From NCBI GenBank assembly GCA_016715245.1, contig JADKAS010000006.1:62001-126000 (forward strand): a stretch of 64,000 bases of DNA. Reading direction: 5' to 3'. Below are positions 18,129-27,579 of the stretch, in pieces. How positions within the stretch are numbered: position 1 is the first letter of the stretch; each line of letters opens with the position of its first letter. A program made the position numbers and the translations under genes. The notes under the pieces are model-generated. The model did not search any database, was not told the origin of the DNA, and saw nothing but the letters and a program-made list of their open reading frames with translations. This stretch comes from Saprospiraceae bacterium. GTDB lineage: Bacteria > Bacteroidota > Bacteroidia > Chitinophagales > Saprospiraceae.

Positions 18129-18830
18129 ATGGCAGAAGTTTTAGCTCCCGTAAAGTCCGAGGGTTCTGTTTTTACATTTGGAAAAGCTGAAAAAAGATTA
18201 ATAACCGATCCTATCGGAGACAATAATCCAATAACAGTTCAGATCCTAGGAGTGTGTTCAGCCCTTGCGGTAACTACTTTAGTTACCAAAGCTTTGGTAA
18301 TGGGTATTGCGGTAACTTTAGTTACAGCGTTCTCCAATTTATTTACAGCCATGCTCAGAAATTATATTCCTAAATCAATCAGAATGATTGTCCAGTTGGT
18401 TATCATAGCATTTCTGGTCACAGTTGTTGAGTTGGTATTAAAGGCTGTAAATTATCCAATTTGGAAGGATTTATCAGTTTTTATTGGTCTTATCATAACC
18501 AATTGTATTTTGATGGGTCGTTTGGAAGCCTTTGCAATGGCCAATAAACCATGGAAGTCATTTCTTGATGGAATTGGTAATGGAATAGGCTATTCAATAA
18601 TACTTATCATTATTGCCGTTGTTAGGGAATTGTTTGGTAAAGGTTCTTTAATGGATTATAAAATTTTAGGACCTACATCAGAATATGCTTTAAACACAAC
18701 TGAAATATCGTGGTTGTCCTGGTACGCTCCTAACAATCTTTTGATTCTTTCGCCTGCAGCCATGTTTATCGTTGCCATTATCATCTGGATACAAAGGTCC
18801 CGAAATCCTAAATTAGTCGATATTTCTTAA
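18129..18830 (+). CDS. nqrD: Na+-translocating NADH:quinone oxidoreductase subunit D
   Basis: The 233-residue integral membrane subunit shows the RnfE/NqrD signature DNNPITVQILGVCSALAVTT, including the conserved Cys that helps coordinate the intramembrane iron centre. TNCILMGRLEAFAM and FLDGIGNGIGYSIILIIIAVVRELFG follow. It is about 24 residues longer than classical NqrD (about 209) because of an N-terminal hydrophilic stretch (MAEVLAPVKSEGSVFTFG). Six hydrophobic segments are visible. It pairs with NqrE as an inverted-topology homologue. Confidence 0.95.
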   Translation: MAEVLAPVKSEGSVFTFGKAEKRLITDPIGDNNPITVQILGVCSALAVTTLVTKALVMGIAVTLVTAFSNLFTAMLRNYIPKSIRMIVQLVIIAFLVTVVELVLKAVNYPIWKDLSVFIGLIITNCILMGRLEAFAMANKPWKSFLDGIGNGIGYSIILIIIAVVRELFGKGSLMDYKILGPTSEYALNTTEISWLSWYAPNNLLILSPAAMFIVAIIIWIQRSRNPKLVDIS

Positions 18831-18849
18831 TTAATTGAAAGCCTTCATC

Positions 18850-19455
18850 ATGAGTGATATTATAAATATATTTATTAAGTCTGCTTTTATAGAAAATCTT
18901 GCCCTATCCTACTTTCTTGGAATGTGCTCATTTCTTGCAGTATCAAAAAGTGTAAAAACCGCTTTGGGTTTAGGAGTGGCCGTCGTTTTTGTACAGGCAA
19001 TAACTTTGCCTGTTAACTGGCTGATTGACTATTATTTGCTTGGCGAGGCTGGTATTTTTGGCATGGACCTTACCTTTTTGAGATTTATCATTTTTATTTC
19101 TACTATAGCCGCGTTGGTTCAATTAGTTGAAATGGTAGTTGAAAAGTTTTCACCGTCTCTTTATAATTCTCTTGGTATTTTCCTTCCACTTATTACAGTA
19201 AACTGTGCCATATTGGGTGGGTCACTATTTATGATTACAAAAGAGTATAATTTTGCACAATCATTATCCTTTGGTTTAGGTGGAGGAATAGGATGGGCAT
19301 TAGCTATTGTGGCCATTGCCGGCATAAGAGAAAAACTGGAGTATTCCAATGTGCCACCCGGCCTGAGAGGATTAGGTATGGCTTTTTTCCTTACTGGTTT
19401 AATGGGTATAGCGTTTATGGGTTTGATGGGAATTGACCCTGCTGCATTTAAATAA
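18850..19455 (+). CDS. nqrE: Na+-translocating NADH:quinone oxidoreductase subunit E
   Basis: The 201-residue membrane subunit is homologous to NqrD and RnfA. It has the start SAFIENLALSYFLGMCSFLAVSK with the conserved Cys, TVNCAILGGSLFM with the second Cys region, and LGGGIGWALAIVAIAGIREKLEYSNVPPGLRGLG. The length matches the family (about 198-202) when the ATG at 18850 is used rather than the upstream TTG. It lies between nqrD and nqrF with short gaps, so it is part of the same transcript. Confidence 0.95.
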   Translation: MSDIINIFIKSAFIENLALSYFLGMCSFLAVSKSVKTALGLGVAVVFVQAITLPVNWLIDYYLLGEAGIFGMDLTFLRFIIFISTIAALVQLVEMVVEKFSPSLYNSLGIFLPLITVNCAILGGSLFMITKEYNFAQSLSFGLGGGIGWALAIVAIAGIREKLEYSNVPPGLRGLGMAFFLTGLMGIAFMGLMGIDPAAFK

Positions 19456-19470
19456 TTTAAATTTATATCA

Positions 19471-20793
19471 ATGTTTGTAGTTTTATCTATCATTGTATTT
19501 TCTTTAGTTATACTTGGGTTGTCATATTTATTGATTTATGCCAGGAAAAAACTTGTTCCACAAGGAGAAGTAAAGATAATTATAAACGGTGATGAAGAAC
19601 ACCCTATTCTGGCTCAACCAGGTTCTTCTCTTTTATCAAGTCTGGGCGACCAGAACATTTTTCTTCCTTCCGCTTGCGGAGGTGGTGGAACTTGTGCCAT
19701 GTGTGAATGCCATGTATATGAAGGTGGCGGAGACGTTCTTCCTACGGAAATGAACCATCTTACAAGAAAGGAAGCCGCTGAAGGAATGAGGCTTGCTTGT
19801 CAGGTTAAGGTTCGTCAGGATATGAAAATTGGTATTCCCGAAGAAATTTTTGGTATTAAAAAATGGGAATGTGAAGTTATTTCAAATTATAACGTAGCAA
19901 CCTACATAAAAGAATTTATTGTCCGACTTCCTGAGGGAGAGCATCTTGATTTTCAAGCTGGTGGATATATTCAGATAGATGTTCCACCTTGTACTGTTGA
20001 ATATAAGGATATTGATATTACTGCTCACCCTAAATATCATGACAGACCTGATAAATTTAAAGAAGATTGGGATTTCAGTCAGATGTGGGGTCTGAAAATG
20101 GTAAATGAAGAGCCTATTTTTAGAGCTTATTCCATGTCAAACCACCCTGCTGAAGGAAATATAGTCTCTCTAACCATCAGAATTGCACCACCACCTTTTA
20201 AATTTAAAGTTGGTGCGGATGGCAAAAGAGTATGGGATGGATACGAGTCTGTAAACCCGGGTATTTGTTCTTCTTATGTATTTGCAAGAAAACCAGGTGA
20301 CAAAGTAACTATTTCAGGTCCCTATGGAGAGTTTTTCATTAAGCCAACCAACGCTGAAATGTTGTATATTGGTGGTGGTGCTGGTATGGCCCCAATGCGT
20401 TCCCACCTTTATCATCTTTTTCAAACAGTAAAAACTGGTAGAAAAGTGACCTTCTTTTATGGAGGGCGAACCAAAAAAGAGTTGTTTTATGTGGAAGAAT
20501 TTAGAGAAATCGAAAAAAAATTCCCCAATTTCAAGTTTGCGGTAGCATTAGACAATCCTCTACCTGAGGACAATTGGACTCTTAAAAAAGATCTGAATGA
20601 TCCTGAAGGCGATGGATTTAAAGGTTTTGTACATAATGTAGTGATTGAACAATATCTGAGCAAACATGCTGCCCCTGAAGAAGTGGAATTATATTTTTGC
20701 GGACCGCCTTTGATGAATCAGTCTGTTTTAAAAATGGCCGATGAATGGGGAATACCTGAAGAAAATGTTGCATTTGATGATTTCGGTGGGTAA
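19471..20793 (+). CDS. nqrF: Na+-translocating NADH:quinone oxidoreductase subunit F
   Basis: This 440-residue NADH-oxidising subunit has an N-terminal transmembrane helix. A [2Fe-2S] ferredoxin domain follows, with cysteines in SACGGGGTCAMCECHV and a later LACQV. Then come an FAD domain with RAYSMSNHPAEGN and an NADH-binding domain with YIGGGAGMAPMRSHLY, LYFCGPPLMNQSVLKM and the terminal AFDDFGG. Electrons enter here from NADH and pass through NqrC/B/D/E to quinone while Na+ is pumped. It is slightly longer than the usual 407-420 residues, with a central insertion (HPKYHDRPDKFKEDWDFSQM) seen in several Bacteroidota. It is the last gene of the operon and a terminator follows. Confidence 0.97.
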   Translation: MFVVLSIIVFSLVILGLSYLLIYARKKLVPQGEVKIIINGDEEHPILAQPGSSLLSSLGDQNIFLPSACGGGGTCAMCECHVYEGGGDVLPTEMNHLTRKEAAEGMRLACQVKVRQDMKIGIPEEIFGIKKWECEVISNYNVATYIKEFIVRLPEGEHLDFQAGGYIQIDVPPCTVEYKDIDITAHPKYHDRPDKFKEDWDFSQMWGLKMVNEEPIFRAYSMSNHPAEGNIVSLTIRIAPPPFKFKVGADGKRVWDGYESVNPGICSSYVFARKPGDKVTISGPYGEFFIKPTNAEMLYIGGGAGMAPMRSHLYHLFQTVKTGRKVTFFYGGRTKKELFYVEEFREIEKKFPNFKFAVALDNPLPEDNWTLKKDLNDPEGDGFKGFVHNVVIEQYLSKHAAPEEVELYFCGPPLMNQSVLKMADEWGIPEENVAFDDFGG

Positions 20794-20812
20794 TTTATCC
20801 CTTCTTAAATAG

Positions 20813-20848
20813 AAAAAAGGGTATACAAAAGTTGTATACCCTTTTTTT
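20813..20848 (+). terminator. Rho-independent terminator of the nqr operon
   Basis: A 16-bp perfect stem (arms with GGGTATACAA and TTGTATACCC flanked by A and T runs) encloses a three-base loop and ends in a T run, 20 bases after the nqrF stop. The flanking A run means it could also act on reverse-strand transcription. Confidence 0.9.
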
Positions 20849-20936
20849 ATTTTTGTCATGGTCTTGTCATGACATATCGGTATTCAAAAAAAAAAGCAGA
20901 TAAAATTGAGAAGTTATTTTTGTAAGATGAATTGTT

Positions 20937-20969
20937 TTTCATATGGATGTTTAGTTTTTGTTATATTTG
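20937..20969 (+). promoter_or_regulatory. Candidate promoter of the GlsB-type gene
   Basis: TATATTTG (20962-20969) matches TAnnTTTG exactly. TTTC (20937-20940) is a near -33 element 21 bases upstream. The start codon follows 27 bases later. Confidence 0.5.
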
Positions 20970-20996
20970 AATTTTAAATTCTTTTGTAAATTTTAT

Positions 20997-21281
20997 ATGA
21001 TGGATTGGCAGCTTGTTCAAATTGTTGCGATTGGTGCCGTTTGCGGATACGTGGCCAGTAGAATTCTGGGTGGTGAAGGTTTCGGCTTGCTTGGCAATAT
21101 ATTTATAGGGGTCGTCGGAGGCTGGATAGGAAACGGGTTGGTAAACCACTTTTCTGTGACTTTGCCTCAGGGTTTGATCGGAAGAATTATTTTTACCATC
21201 GGAGGGGCCATTTTACTTATTATAATACTTGAAATCTTAAAAAAAGTAATGGGTAATAGCTCATCACGACGAAGGAGGTAA
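20997..21281 (+). CDS. GlsB/YeaQ/YmgE family small membrane protein
   Basis: The 94-residue protein has three hydrophobic, glycine-rich segments: LVQIVAIGAVCGYVASRILG, GLLGNIFIGVVGGWIGNGLV and GRIIFTIGGAILLIIILEIL. These match the transglycosylase-associated (GlsB/YeaQ/YmgE) family linked to stress responses. The usual GGxGxGLLGNIxxGxxGAxxG pattern is clear. Two adjacent ATG codons (20997, 21000) could start it. Its stop codon shares one base with the start of galM, so the two are translationally coupled. Confidence 0.85.
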   Translation: MMDWQLVQIVAIGAVCGYVASRILGGEGFGLLGNIFIGVVGGWIGNGLVNHFSVTLPQGLIGRIIFTIGGAILLIIILEILKKVMGNSSSRRRR

Positions 21282-22352
21282 TGAAAGTCTTCAGAACGAT
21301 TTCAGGTAAAGTAAATGGCTCAGATGTAGAAAAAATTACTTTTAAAAATGACAATGGCCAGATTCTGGAAGTAACAAATTTTGGGGCAACCATTCACTCC
21401 TGGAAACTGGATATCGGAAAAGGTCAATACAAAGATATACTCCTTGGAAAAGACAGAATTGATGAGTATCTGTTGGAACACCCAAATTTCGGCTGTATTG
21501 TAGGAAGATATGCTAACAGGATAAAAAACGGAGAATTCACCCTGAATGGCAAACTATACCAGGTCAGTAAAAAATTTGAACGGTCATCATCTTCATGGTG
21601 GTTTTGATGGGTTTGGAAAAAAAATCTGGAAAATAGAGCACCTTGAAAATAATGATAGTGAAGGTATTCTGGAACTTTCATATGTGAGTTATGATGGAGA
21701 AGAGGGATTTCCCGGAACATTAAAAGTCAACTTAACCATAACTTTTAATCAGAAAAATGAACTTACCATTCTTCATCACGCATATTCAGATAAAGACACG
21801 ATTTGTAATCTGACCAATCATTGTTATTTCAATCTTGGTTCTTCAGCAAGTATTCTTAATCACTCATTGCAAATAAAGGCATTCCAATGCACTGAAACCA
21901 ATGCAGAATTGATACCAACAGGGCATTTTCTGAATGTTGAAGGAAGTCCATTTGATTTTATCAAAAAACGAAAGGTTGATTGGTCAGATTTCCCAGTACA
22001 TCCAATGATACAATATGGCAAAGGATATGACGTAAACTACGTACTTGAAAAACGAAATAATTATCAATCAGAAGCCGCAGCAAAATTATTCGATGAAGAT
22101 AATTTAATTTTATTGGAAGTATTTACTTCAAAACCCGGTTTACAATTGTATACAGGAAACTGGCTTAACGGGATAGCCGGAAAAGGACAAAAAACATATA
22201 ATGATTATAATGGCATTTGCCTAGAACCACAGTACTTTCCTGATTCCCCAAACAATGCCCATTTTCCATCATCCGTTTTAAAAGAAGGCGAGCCTTATTT
22301 TCATTATCTGAAATATAAGGTAAGCCAAAAAATAAAAGAGGAAAACAAATAA
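21281..22352 (+). CDS. galM: Aldose 1-epimerase (galactose mutarotase), frameshifted
   Basis: Two overlapping frames together give a complete 356-residue GalM that interconverts alpha and beta anomers of galactose or glucose. The first half carries NFGATIHSWK and PNFGCIVGRYANRI; the second carries NGHHLHGGFDGFGKKIW with the substrate-binding HLHGG, TNHCYFNLG with the catalytic His region, QLYTGNW and GICLEPQYFPDSPNN with the catalytic Glu. The break is at an A run (21569-21574): removing one of the six A residues joins QVSKN to LNGHHLHGG in one frame. The length is then normal. The gene overlaps the upstream GlsB-type gene by one base. It is either a recent pseudogene or a sequence error. Confidence 0.9.
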
Positions 22353-22367
22353 TTGATTTCCTCTTTT
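22334..22367 (+). terminator. Probable terminator after galM
   Basis: Arms AAAAGAGGAAA (22334-22344) and TTTCCTCTTTT (22357-22367) pair perfectly over 11 bp with a 12-base loop. The first arm overlaps the galM 3' end. The T tail is short. It also lies in the converging 3' region of the OmpA-like gene. Confidence 0.55.
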
Positions 22368-22385
22368 ATTAAATGAGAGATTAAA

Positions 22386-23297
22386 CTATTTACCTGCAGG
22401 TGCTTCCAACAGTTTAAAAAACTGATCAAGTTTAGGAAGTATAAGTATATCTGTTCTTCTGTTCTGACTTCTTCCTTCTCCCGTTGAGTTGGTGGTTTTA
22501 GGTATAAATTCGGAACGTCCTCCTGCTGTCATTCTTTGAGGTGCCACTTTATATTTATTCTGCAAAGATCTCACCACAGAAGTGGCTCTTTTTGCACTTA
22601 AGTCCCAATTATCTTCTATACATGATGATGAAATCGGAACGTTGTCTGTATGACCTTCAACAAGTACTTGCAATTCTTTCTGATCATTAAGAATGGAAGC
22701 TATTTTTTCCAGTACAACTTCAGCTTTAGGGTTAATAGTAGCACTTGCGGTCTTAAACAAGAGGTTGTCAGATAAAGAAATATACACAACTCCTTGTCTG
22801 ACTTCAATATTCACATCTTTGTCATTAAAATCCTGAAGAGACTTCTTCAAATTCATAACAAGAGCCAGGCTAACAGAATCTTTGTACTGCATTGTTTTGG
22901 TCAGTTCTTTGATATAACTGCTCTGGTCATTGATAGCTTCCAAGGATCTTTTGATGCTCTCCGCACCGGTCTGACTGATTACCTGAAGTGATGACATTTG
23001 TTCTAATAAATTTGAATTTGATTTTTTCAACAATTCAATTTGTTCTGATAAGCCGGAGGCTCTCGTGTTTGCTGTGTTTAATTCAGCATTAGCCACGCTT
23101 AGTTTGTTGTTTACCTCCATCAACTTTTTATTTGCCTCTAATAGCTGACTTTCCAAATCATAATTTCTGCTTTCACATTGTTTCAACAATACTCTTTGTG
23201 CATCCAGGGCAGCTTGAATTTCATTGTGCTTTTTTTTACTGACACACGATACTGATGTTAAAAACAATAATACTAAAAAACTAAAAAGATACTTCAT
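22386..23297 (-). CDS. OmpA-family peptidoglycan-binding lipoprotein with coiled coil
   Basis: The 303-residue protein has a lipoprotein signal (MKYLFSFLVLLFLTSVSC). A long coiled coil occupies about residues 30-150, with repeated heptads such as LEANKKLMEVNNKLSVANAE. A C-terminal OmpA domain contains VEGHTDNVPISS and NWDLSAKRATSVVRSLQ, the peptidoglycan-binding signature also found in MotB-like proteins. It should be anchored in the outer membrane by lipid and bind cell wall. It is 26 bases downstream of lepA on the same strand and probably shares the purM-lepA transcript. Confidence 0.88.
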   Translation of the reverse strand: MKYLFSFLVLLFLTSVSCVSKKKHNEIQAALDAQRVLLKQCESRNYDLESQLLEANKKLMEVNNKLSVANAELNTANTRASGLSEQIELLKKSNSNLLEQMSSLQVISQTGAESIKRSLEAINDQSSYIKELTKTMQYKDSVSLALVMNLKKSLQDFNDKDVNIEVRQGVVYISLSDNLLFKTASATINPKAEVVLEKIASILNDQKELQVLVEGHTDNVPISSSCIEDNWDLSAKRATSVVRSLQNKYKVAPQRMTAGGRSEFIPKTTNSTGEGRSQNRRTDILILPKLDQFFKLLEAPAGK

Positions 23298-23323
23298 TAT
23301 TAAAATATTATAAAAATTAAAAA

Positions 23324-25118
23324 TTAACTGTCTAATTTCAATACTTGTAAAAATGCCTTCTGAGGAACTTCAACATTTCCGATCTGACGCATTTTTTTCT
23401 TACCTTTTTTCTGTTTTTCCAGTAGTTTTCTTTTACGGCTTATATCTCCTCCGTAACATTTGGCCGTAACATCCTTCCTTAAAGCAGAGATGGTCTCTCT
23501 GGCAATAATTTTTGCTCCGATTGAAGCTTGAATGGCGATTACAAACTGTTGTTTTGGAAGTAATTCTTTAAGCTTTCCACATATTTTCCTTCCTATATAA
23601 TCAGCCTTGGTTCTATGTACTAACGACGAAAGAGCATCTACCGGCTCCCCGTTTAACCTGATGTCGAGCTTAACCAAATCAGAAGCCCTGTAATCCAATG
23701 GAGAATAATCAAAAGAAGCATATCCTCGTGAAATTGATTTCAATCTATCGTAAAAATCAAATACTATTTCTGCCAAAGGCATTTCAAAAGTCAATTCTAC
23801 CCTTTCTGGTGTCAAATAGGTTTGTCGGGTCAGATTTCCTCTTTTTTCCATACAAAGTGTCATGATAGAGCCTATGTAATCTGGTTTTGTAATCACCTGA
23901 GCCCTGATGTAAGGTTCTTCTACCTTTTGAATCATGGTTGGATCCAGAAGGTCATTGGGTGTATGAATAGTCACCGGTTCCCCCCTTATGCGGATATAAA
24001 ATATAGGAGACGTTTGGAACGGTGGTGATAACTTCCTGATCAAATTCTCTTGACAATCTCTCCTGAATAATTTCAAGATGGAGCATACCTAAAAAACCAC
24101 ATCTGAAACCAAAACCTAGTGCAACAGAAGATTCTGGTTCAAATACCAAAGAAGCATCATTAAGTTGCAATTTTTCAAGACTATCTCTTAAGTCTTCAAA
24201 ATCTTCATTTTCTATGGGATAAATTCCGGCAAAAACCATAGGTTTCACCTCTTCAAAACCATGGATGGCTTCTTCACAGGGATGAAAATGATTGGTTATC
24301 GTATCACCTACTTTAATCTCTTTGGATTCCTTTATACCCGTGATGATATATCCTACATTGCCTGCACTCAACTCCTCTTTTGGTACCTGATGCATTTGTA
24401 AAATCCCGATTTCATCTGCTTCATATACTTTTCCCGTATTAAAAAACCGCACTGTATTTCCCTTTTTAATGGTACCGTTTATGATTCTGAAATACGCGAT
24501 AACGCCCCTGAATGAATTAAAAATCGAATCAAATATTAATGCCTGCAATGGTGCTTTAGGATCCCCTTTGGGTGGTGGAATCCGCTTCACAATGGCGGCC
24601 ATCAATTCTTCTATTCCAATCCCTGCCTTGCCACTGGCAAGAATTATTTCTTCCTTTTTACAGCCAATCAAGTCAATGACCTGATCAGAAACCTCTTCAA
24701 TCATAGCAGATTCCATATCGACTTTATTTAATACCGGAATGATTTCAAGATCATTTTCAATAGCAAGATAAAGATTTGATATAGTTTGTGCCTGAATACC
24801 CTGAGAAGCATCTACCAATAATAAAGCACCTTCACAGGCGGCTATTGATCTGCTGACCTCATATGAAAAATCAACGTGACCAGGAGTGTCAATCATGTTA
24901 AATGTGTATACATTTCCATCTGTGTGGTTGTAATACATCTGAATGGCGTGGCTCTTAATGGTTATACCTCTTTCCCTTTCAAGATCCATATCGTCCAAAG
25001 CCTGATTTTGCATGTCACGCTCTGAAATGGTTTTTGTAAATTCAAGTAATCTGTCGGACAATGTACTCTTGCCATGATCTATATGTGCAATGACGCAAAA
25101 ATTTCTTATTTTGTCCAT
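23324..25118 (-). CDS. lepA: Elongation factor 4 (LepA), frameshifted
   Basis: Two overlapping reverse-strand frames give a full-length 597-residue LepA, a ribosome-bound translational GTPase that back-translocates stalled ribosomes. The N-terminal part has G1 in AHIDHGKSTLSDRLLE, ERGITIKSHA, DTPGHVDFSYEV and NKVDME. The C-terminal part has the LepA-specific domain ending KKGKKKMRQIGNVEVPQKAF. The break is a run of six C on the forward strand (23980-23985). Reducing it to five joins SYILYPHKGEPVTIHTPND, matching the family. The gene is conserved nearly everywhere, so sequence error is likely. It is downstream of purM. Confidence 0.93.
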
Positions 25119-25145
25119 GTTATTTTTTATTCTTTTTAATCATTT

Positions 25146-26330
25146 TCATTTGTAATGAATTTCATATCCGTCTGATATTATGCTGACCCCCGGATCAATT
25201 GAAGATATGGCACGACCAATAATCTGTGCTTCAATATTAAATTCACCTGCCATTTTTATCATATTTTCAGCAACCTCCAGAGAAGGTGTATACATTTCTA
25301 AACGATGTCCCATGTTGAAAACTTTGTACATTTCTTCCCAATCTGATTCTGACTCCTTTTTAATAAGTTCAAATACTTCGGGAATTTTCAACAAATTATC
25401 CTTAACGATTCTTACATTTCCCTTAATAAATTTTGAAACCTTGGTTTGTCCACCACCTGAACAATGAATAATTCCATTGATTGCATTTTTATATTCACTA
25501 AGTATTCTTTTTATAACCGGCATATAAGTTCTTGTAGGTGACAGTACCAATTTACCCATTGGAATAGAATCATTACCGACCAAAATCTCATCTGTCAGTA
25601 AATAACTGCCTGTATAGGCATATTTTTCATCCATTTGCTCACTGAAACTTTCCGGGTATTTTTTCCTGTAAATTTTGTCAAACAAATCATGCCTTGCCGA
25701 AGTCAATCCATTACTTCCAATACCGGAGTTGTATGATGTCTCATAAGTTGCCGTACCGTAAGAACTAAAACCAACTGCATAATCGCCTGGCATGATATCT
25801 ATATCTATAACATCGTTCCTTTTTATTCTGCAAAATGTGGTGTAACCAACGTCAATGGTTTTGACAATATCTCCGACATCTGCCGTTTCTCCGCCTGCCA
25901 GGTACATTTGTATTCCATATGAAGCCAACTTTGCCAGAAATTCCTGGCTATGTTCAATGATTACCTTTATGACCTCCCCGCTGATCAGGTGTTTGTTTCT
26001 GCCTATAGTAGATGAAAGAATAATGTTATCAATGCATCCAACACAGGCCATGTCGTCTGTATTCATAATTATAGCATCTTCAACAATTCCTTTCCAAATG
26101 TTTATGTCTCCAGTTTCTTTCCAATATATATACGCCAGACTTGTTTTTGTTCCCGCCGTATCCGCATGCATAATATTACAATATTCTTTATCCATTCCAA
26201 CAAGATCGGGCAATACTTTACAAAAAGCATTTGGAAACAGCCCCTTATCAAGAGATTGAATTGCCTTGTGAACTTCATCTTTAGAAGCTGAAACACCTCT
26301 ATGGTGATACCGAAAAGAATCTTCTGCCAT
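25146..26330 (-). CDS. purM: Phosphoribosylformylglycinamidine cyclo-ligase (AIR synthase)
   Basis: This 394-residue PurM of the Bacteroidota type forms aminoimidazole ribotide from formylglycinamidine ribotide with ATP in purine synthesis. Signatures are YHHRGVSASKDEVHKAI, HADTAGTKTSLAYIYWKETG, NTDDMACVGCIDN, LAGGETADVGDIV and IHCSGGGQTKV. The ATG at 26330 is preferred over one 21 bases upstream because a TAATTTTG element (26349-26356) lies just before it. It heads a probable purM-lepA-OmpA transcript with gaps of 27 and 26 bases. Confidence 0.9.
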   Translation of the reverse strand: MAEDSFRYHHRGVSASKDEVHKAIQSLDKGLFPNAFCKVLPDLVGMDKEYCNIMHADTAGTKTSLAYIYWKETGDINIWKGIVEDAIIMNTDDMACVGCIDNIILSSTIGRNKHLISGEVIKVIIEHSQEFLAKLASYGIQMYLAGGETADVGDIVKTIDVGYTTFCRIKRNDVIDIDIMPGDYAVGFSSYGTATYETSYNSGIGSNGLTSARHDLFDKIYRKKYPESFSEQMDEKYAYTGSYLLTDEILVGNDSIPMGKLVLSPTRTYMPVIKRILSEYKNAINGIIHCSGGGQTKVSKFIKGNVRIVKDNLLKIPEVFELIKKESESDWEEMYKVFNMGHRLEMYTPSLEVAENMIKMAGEFNIEAQIIGRAISSIDPGVSIISDGYEIHYK

Positions 26331-26348
26331 GGAATTTAAAAATAGATG

Positions 26349-26356
26349 CAAAATTA
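26349..26356 (-). promoter_or_regulatory. Candidate -7 element of the purM promoter
   Basis: The reverse strand reads TAATTTTG, an exact TAnnTTTG match, 18 bases before the purM ATG. No TTTG -33 element is seen at the usual distance. Confidence 0.4.
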
Positions 26357-26445
26357 GGTAAAAATTACATATTTTACCCTATAATGTTTTTGACATATTT
26401 AATTTATTTACATTTCAGGTATTTTTCTTGTGTACGTGGACTATT

Positions 26446-26476
26446 TTTTTTTTGCCGGTATTTTTTTATACCTTTG
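26446..26476 (+). promoter_or_regulatory. Candidate promoter of trhO
   Basis: TACCTTTG (26469-26476) is an exact -7 match. A T-rich stretch including TTTT (26446-26449) lies 19 bases upstream. The trhO ATG follows 48 bases after the element. Confidence 0.5.
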
Positions 26477-26524
26477 TATTATTAATTGAGTAACCGTTTC
26501 CTGCAAAAACGAATTATATTCAAC

Positions 26525-27574
26525 ATGAAAACTTTATTTAATAAAATCAACCGGGTTGAACTAAAATCCAGGGTTATATCGGATAATACAAAAAGAATCA
26601 CCCTTTCTTTTTACCAGTACTATCATTTAAAAAATCCATTTATATTTAGAGATCACTTATACCTATTATTTAATTCGATAGGTGTTTTAGGTAGGATTTA
26701 TGTTTCTTATGAAGGTGTAAATGCTCAAATTTCTGTTCCTGAAAATAATTGGGATAAATATGTAGAATCAATGAATTCTATAACTTTTTTGTCGTCCATC
26801 AGATTGAATCAGGCTATTGAAGACAACGGTAAGTCTTTTTACAAACTGGCTGTCAAGGTGAGGAATAAAATTGTTGCCGATGGTCTTGATGATAAAACAT
26901 TTGACGTAACCAATAAAGGTATCCACCTGAAAGCGGAGGAATTTAACAAACTTGCCGAATCAGAAAACAGCATTATCATAGATATGAGAAACCACTATGA
27001 GAGTGAAGTAGGTCACTTTAAAAATGCAATTCTGCCGGATGTGGAAACCTTCCGTGAAGCATTGCCATATGTTGAAAAGATCCTTGAAGATAAAAAAGAT
27101 AAAAATATTATCATGTATTGCACGGGTGGTATAAGGTGTGAAAAAGCAAGTGCTTATTACAAACACAAGGGATTTAAAAATGTCTTTCAACTTGAAGGAG
27201 GCATCATAGAATACGCAAGGCGAGCAAAAGAATTGAATATTGAAAATAAATTTATTGGTAAAAATTTTGTATTTGATGAAAGATTGGGCGAAAGAATATC
27301 CACTGACATCATAGCAAAATGCCATCAATGCGGACAACCTGATGATACACATGTCAATTGTTCCAATGACCAATGTCACATTTTATTTATTCAGTGTAAA
27401 AAATGTGCTGCTAAATATGATCATGCTTGTTCCAAAAAATGTCAGGATTTTAATGCCCTTTCTGAAACTGAAAAGGAAGAATTAAAAGGCACCATAACTT
27501 TTAATGGAACTAAATTCGGAAAGGGAAGATATAAGGCCCACCATAAAAACGAAACATTACCTACTTCATCTTAA
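26525..27574 (+). CDS. trhO: Oxygen-dependent tRNA uridine(34) hydroxylase, rhodanese fold
   Basis: The 349-residue protein of the YceA/TrhO family installs 5-hydroxyuridine at the wobble position of certain tRNAs. An N-terminal acylphosphatase-like domain contains GRIYVSYEGVNAQISVP. A rhodanese domain (about residues 120-230) carries the active-site loop MYCTGGIRCEKASAYY and EGGIIEYARRAK. A C-terminal cysteine-rich zinc-like region has CHQCGQPDDTHVNC, CHILFIQCKKC and CSKKC. The ATG at 26525 is used; the frame runs upstream only from a TTG. It is followed by the penicillin-binding protein after five bases. Confidence 0.9.
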   Translation: MKTLFNKINRVELKSRVISDNTKRITLSFYQYYHLKNPFIFRDHLYLLFNSIGVLGRIYVSYEGVNAQISVPENNWDKYVESMNSITFLSSIRLNQAIEDNGKSFYKLAVKVRNKIVADGLDDKTFDVTNKGIHLKAEEFNKLAESENSIIIDMRNHYESEVGHFKNAILPDVETFREALPYVEKILEDKKDKNIIMYCTGGIRCEKASAYYKHKGFKNVFQLEGGIIEYARRAKELNIENKFIGKNFVFDERLGERISTDIIAKCHQCGQPDDTHVNCSNDQCHILFIQCKKCAAKYDHACSKKCQDFNALSETEKEELKGTITFNGTKFGKGRYKAHHKNETLPTSS

Positions 27575-27579
27575 AATAA

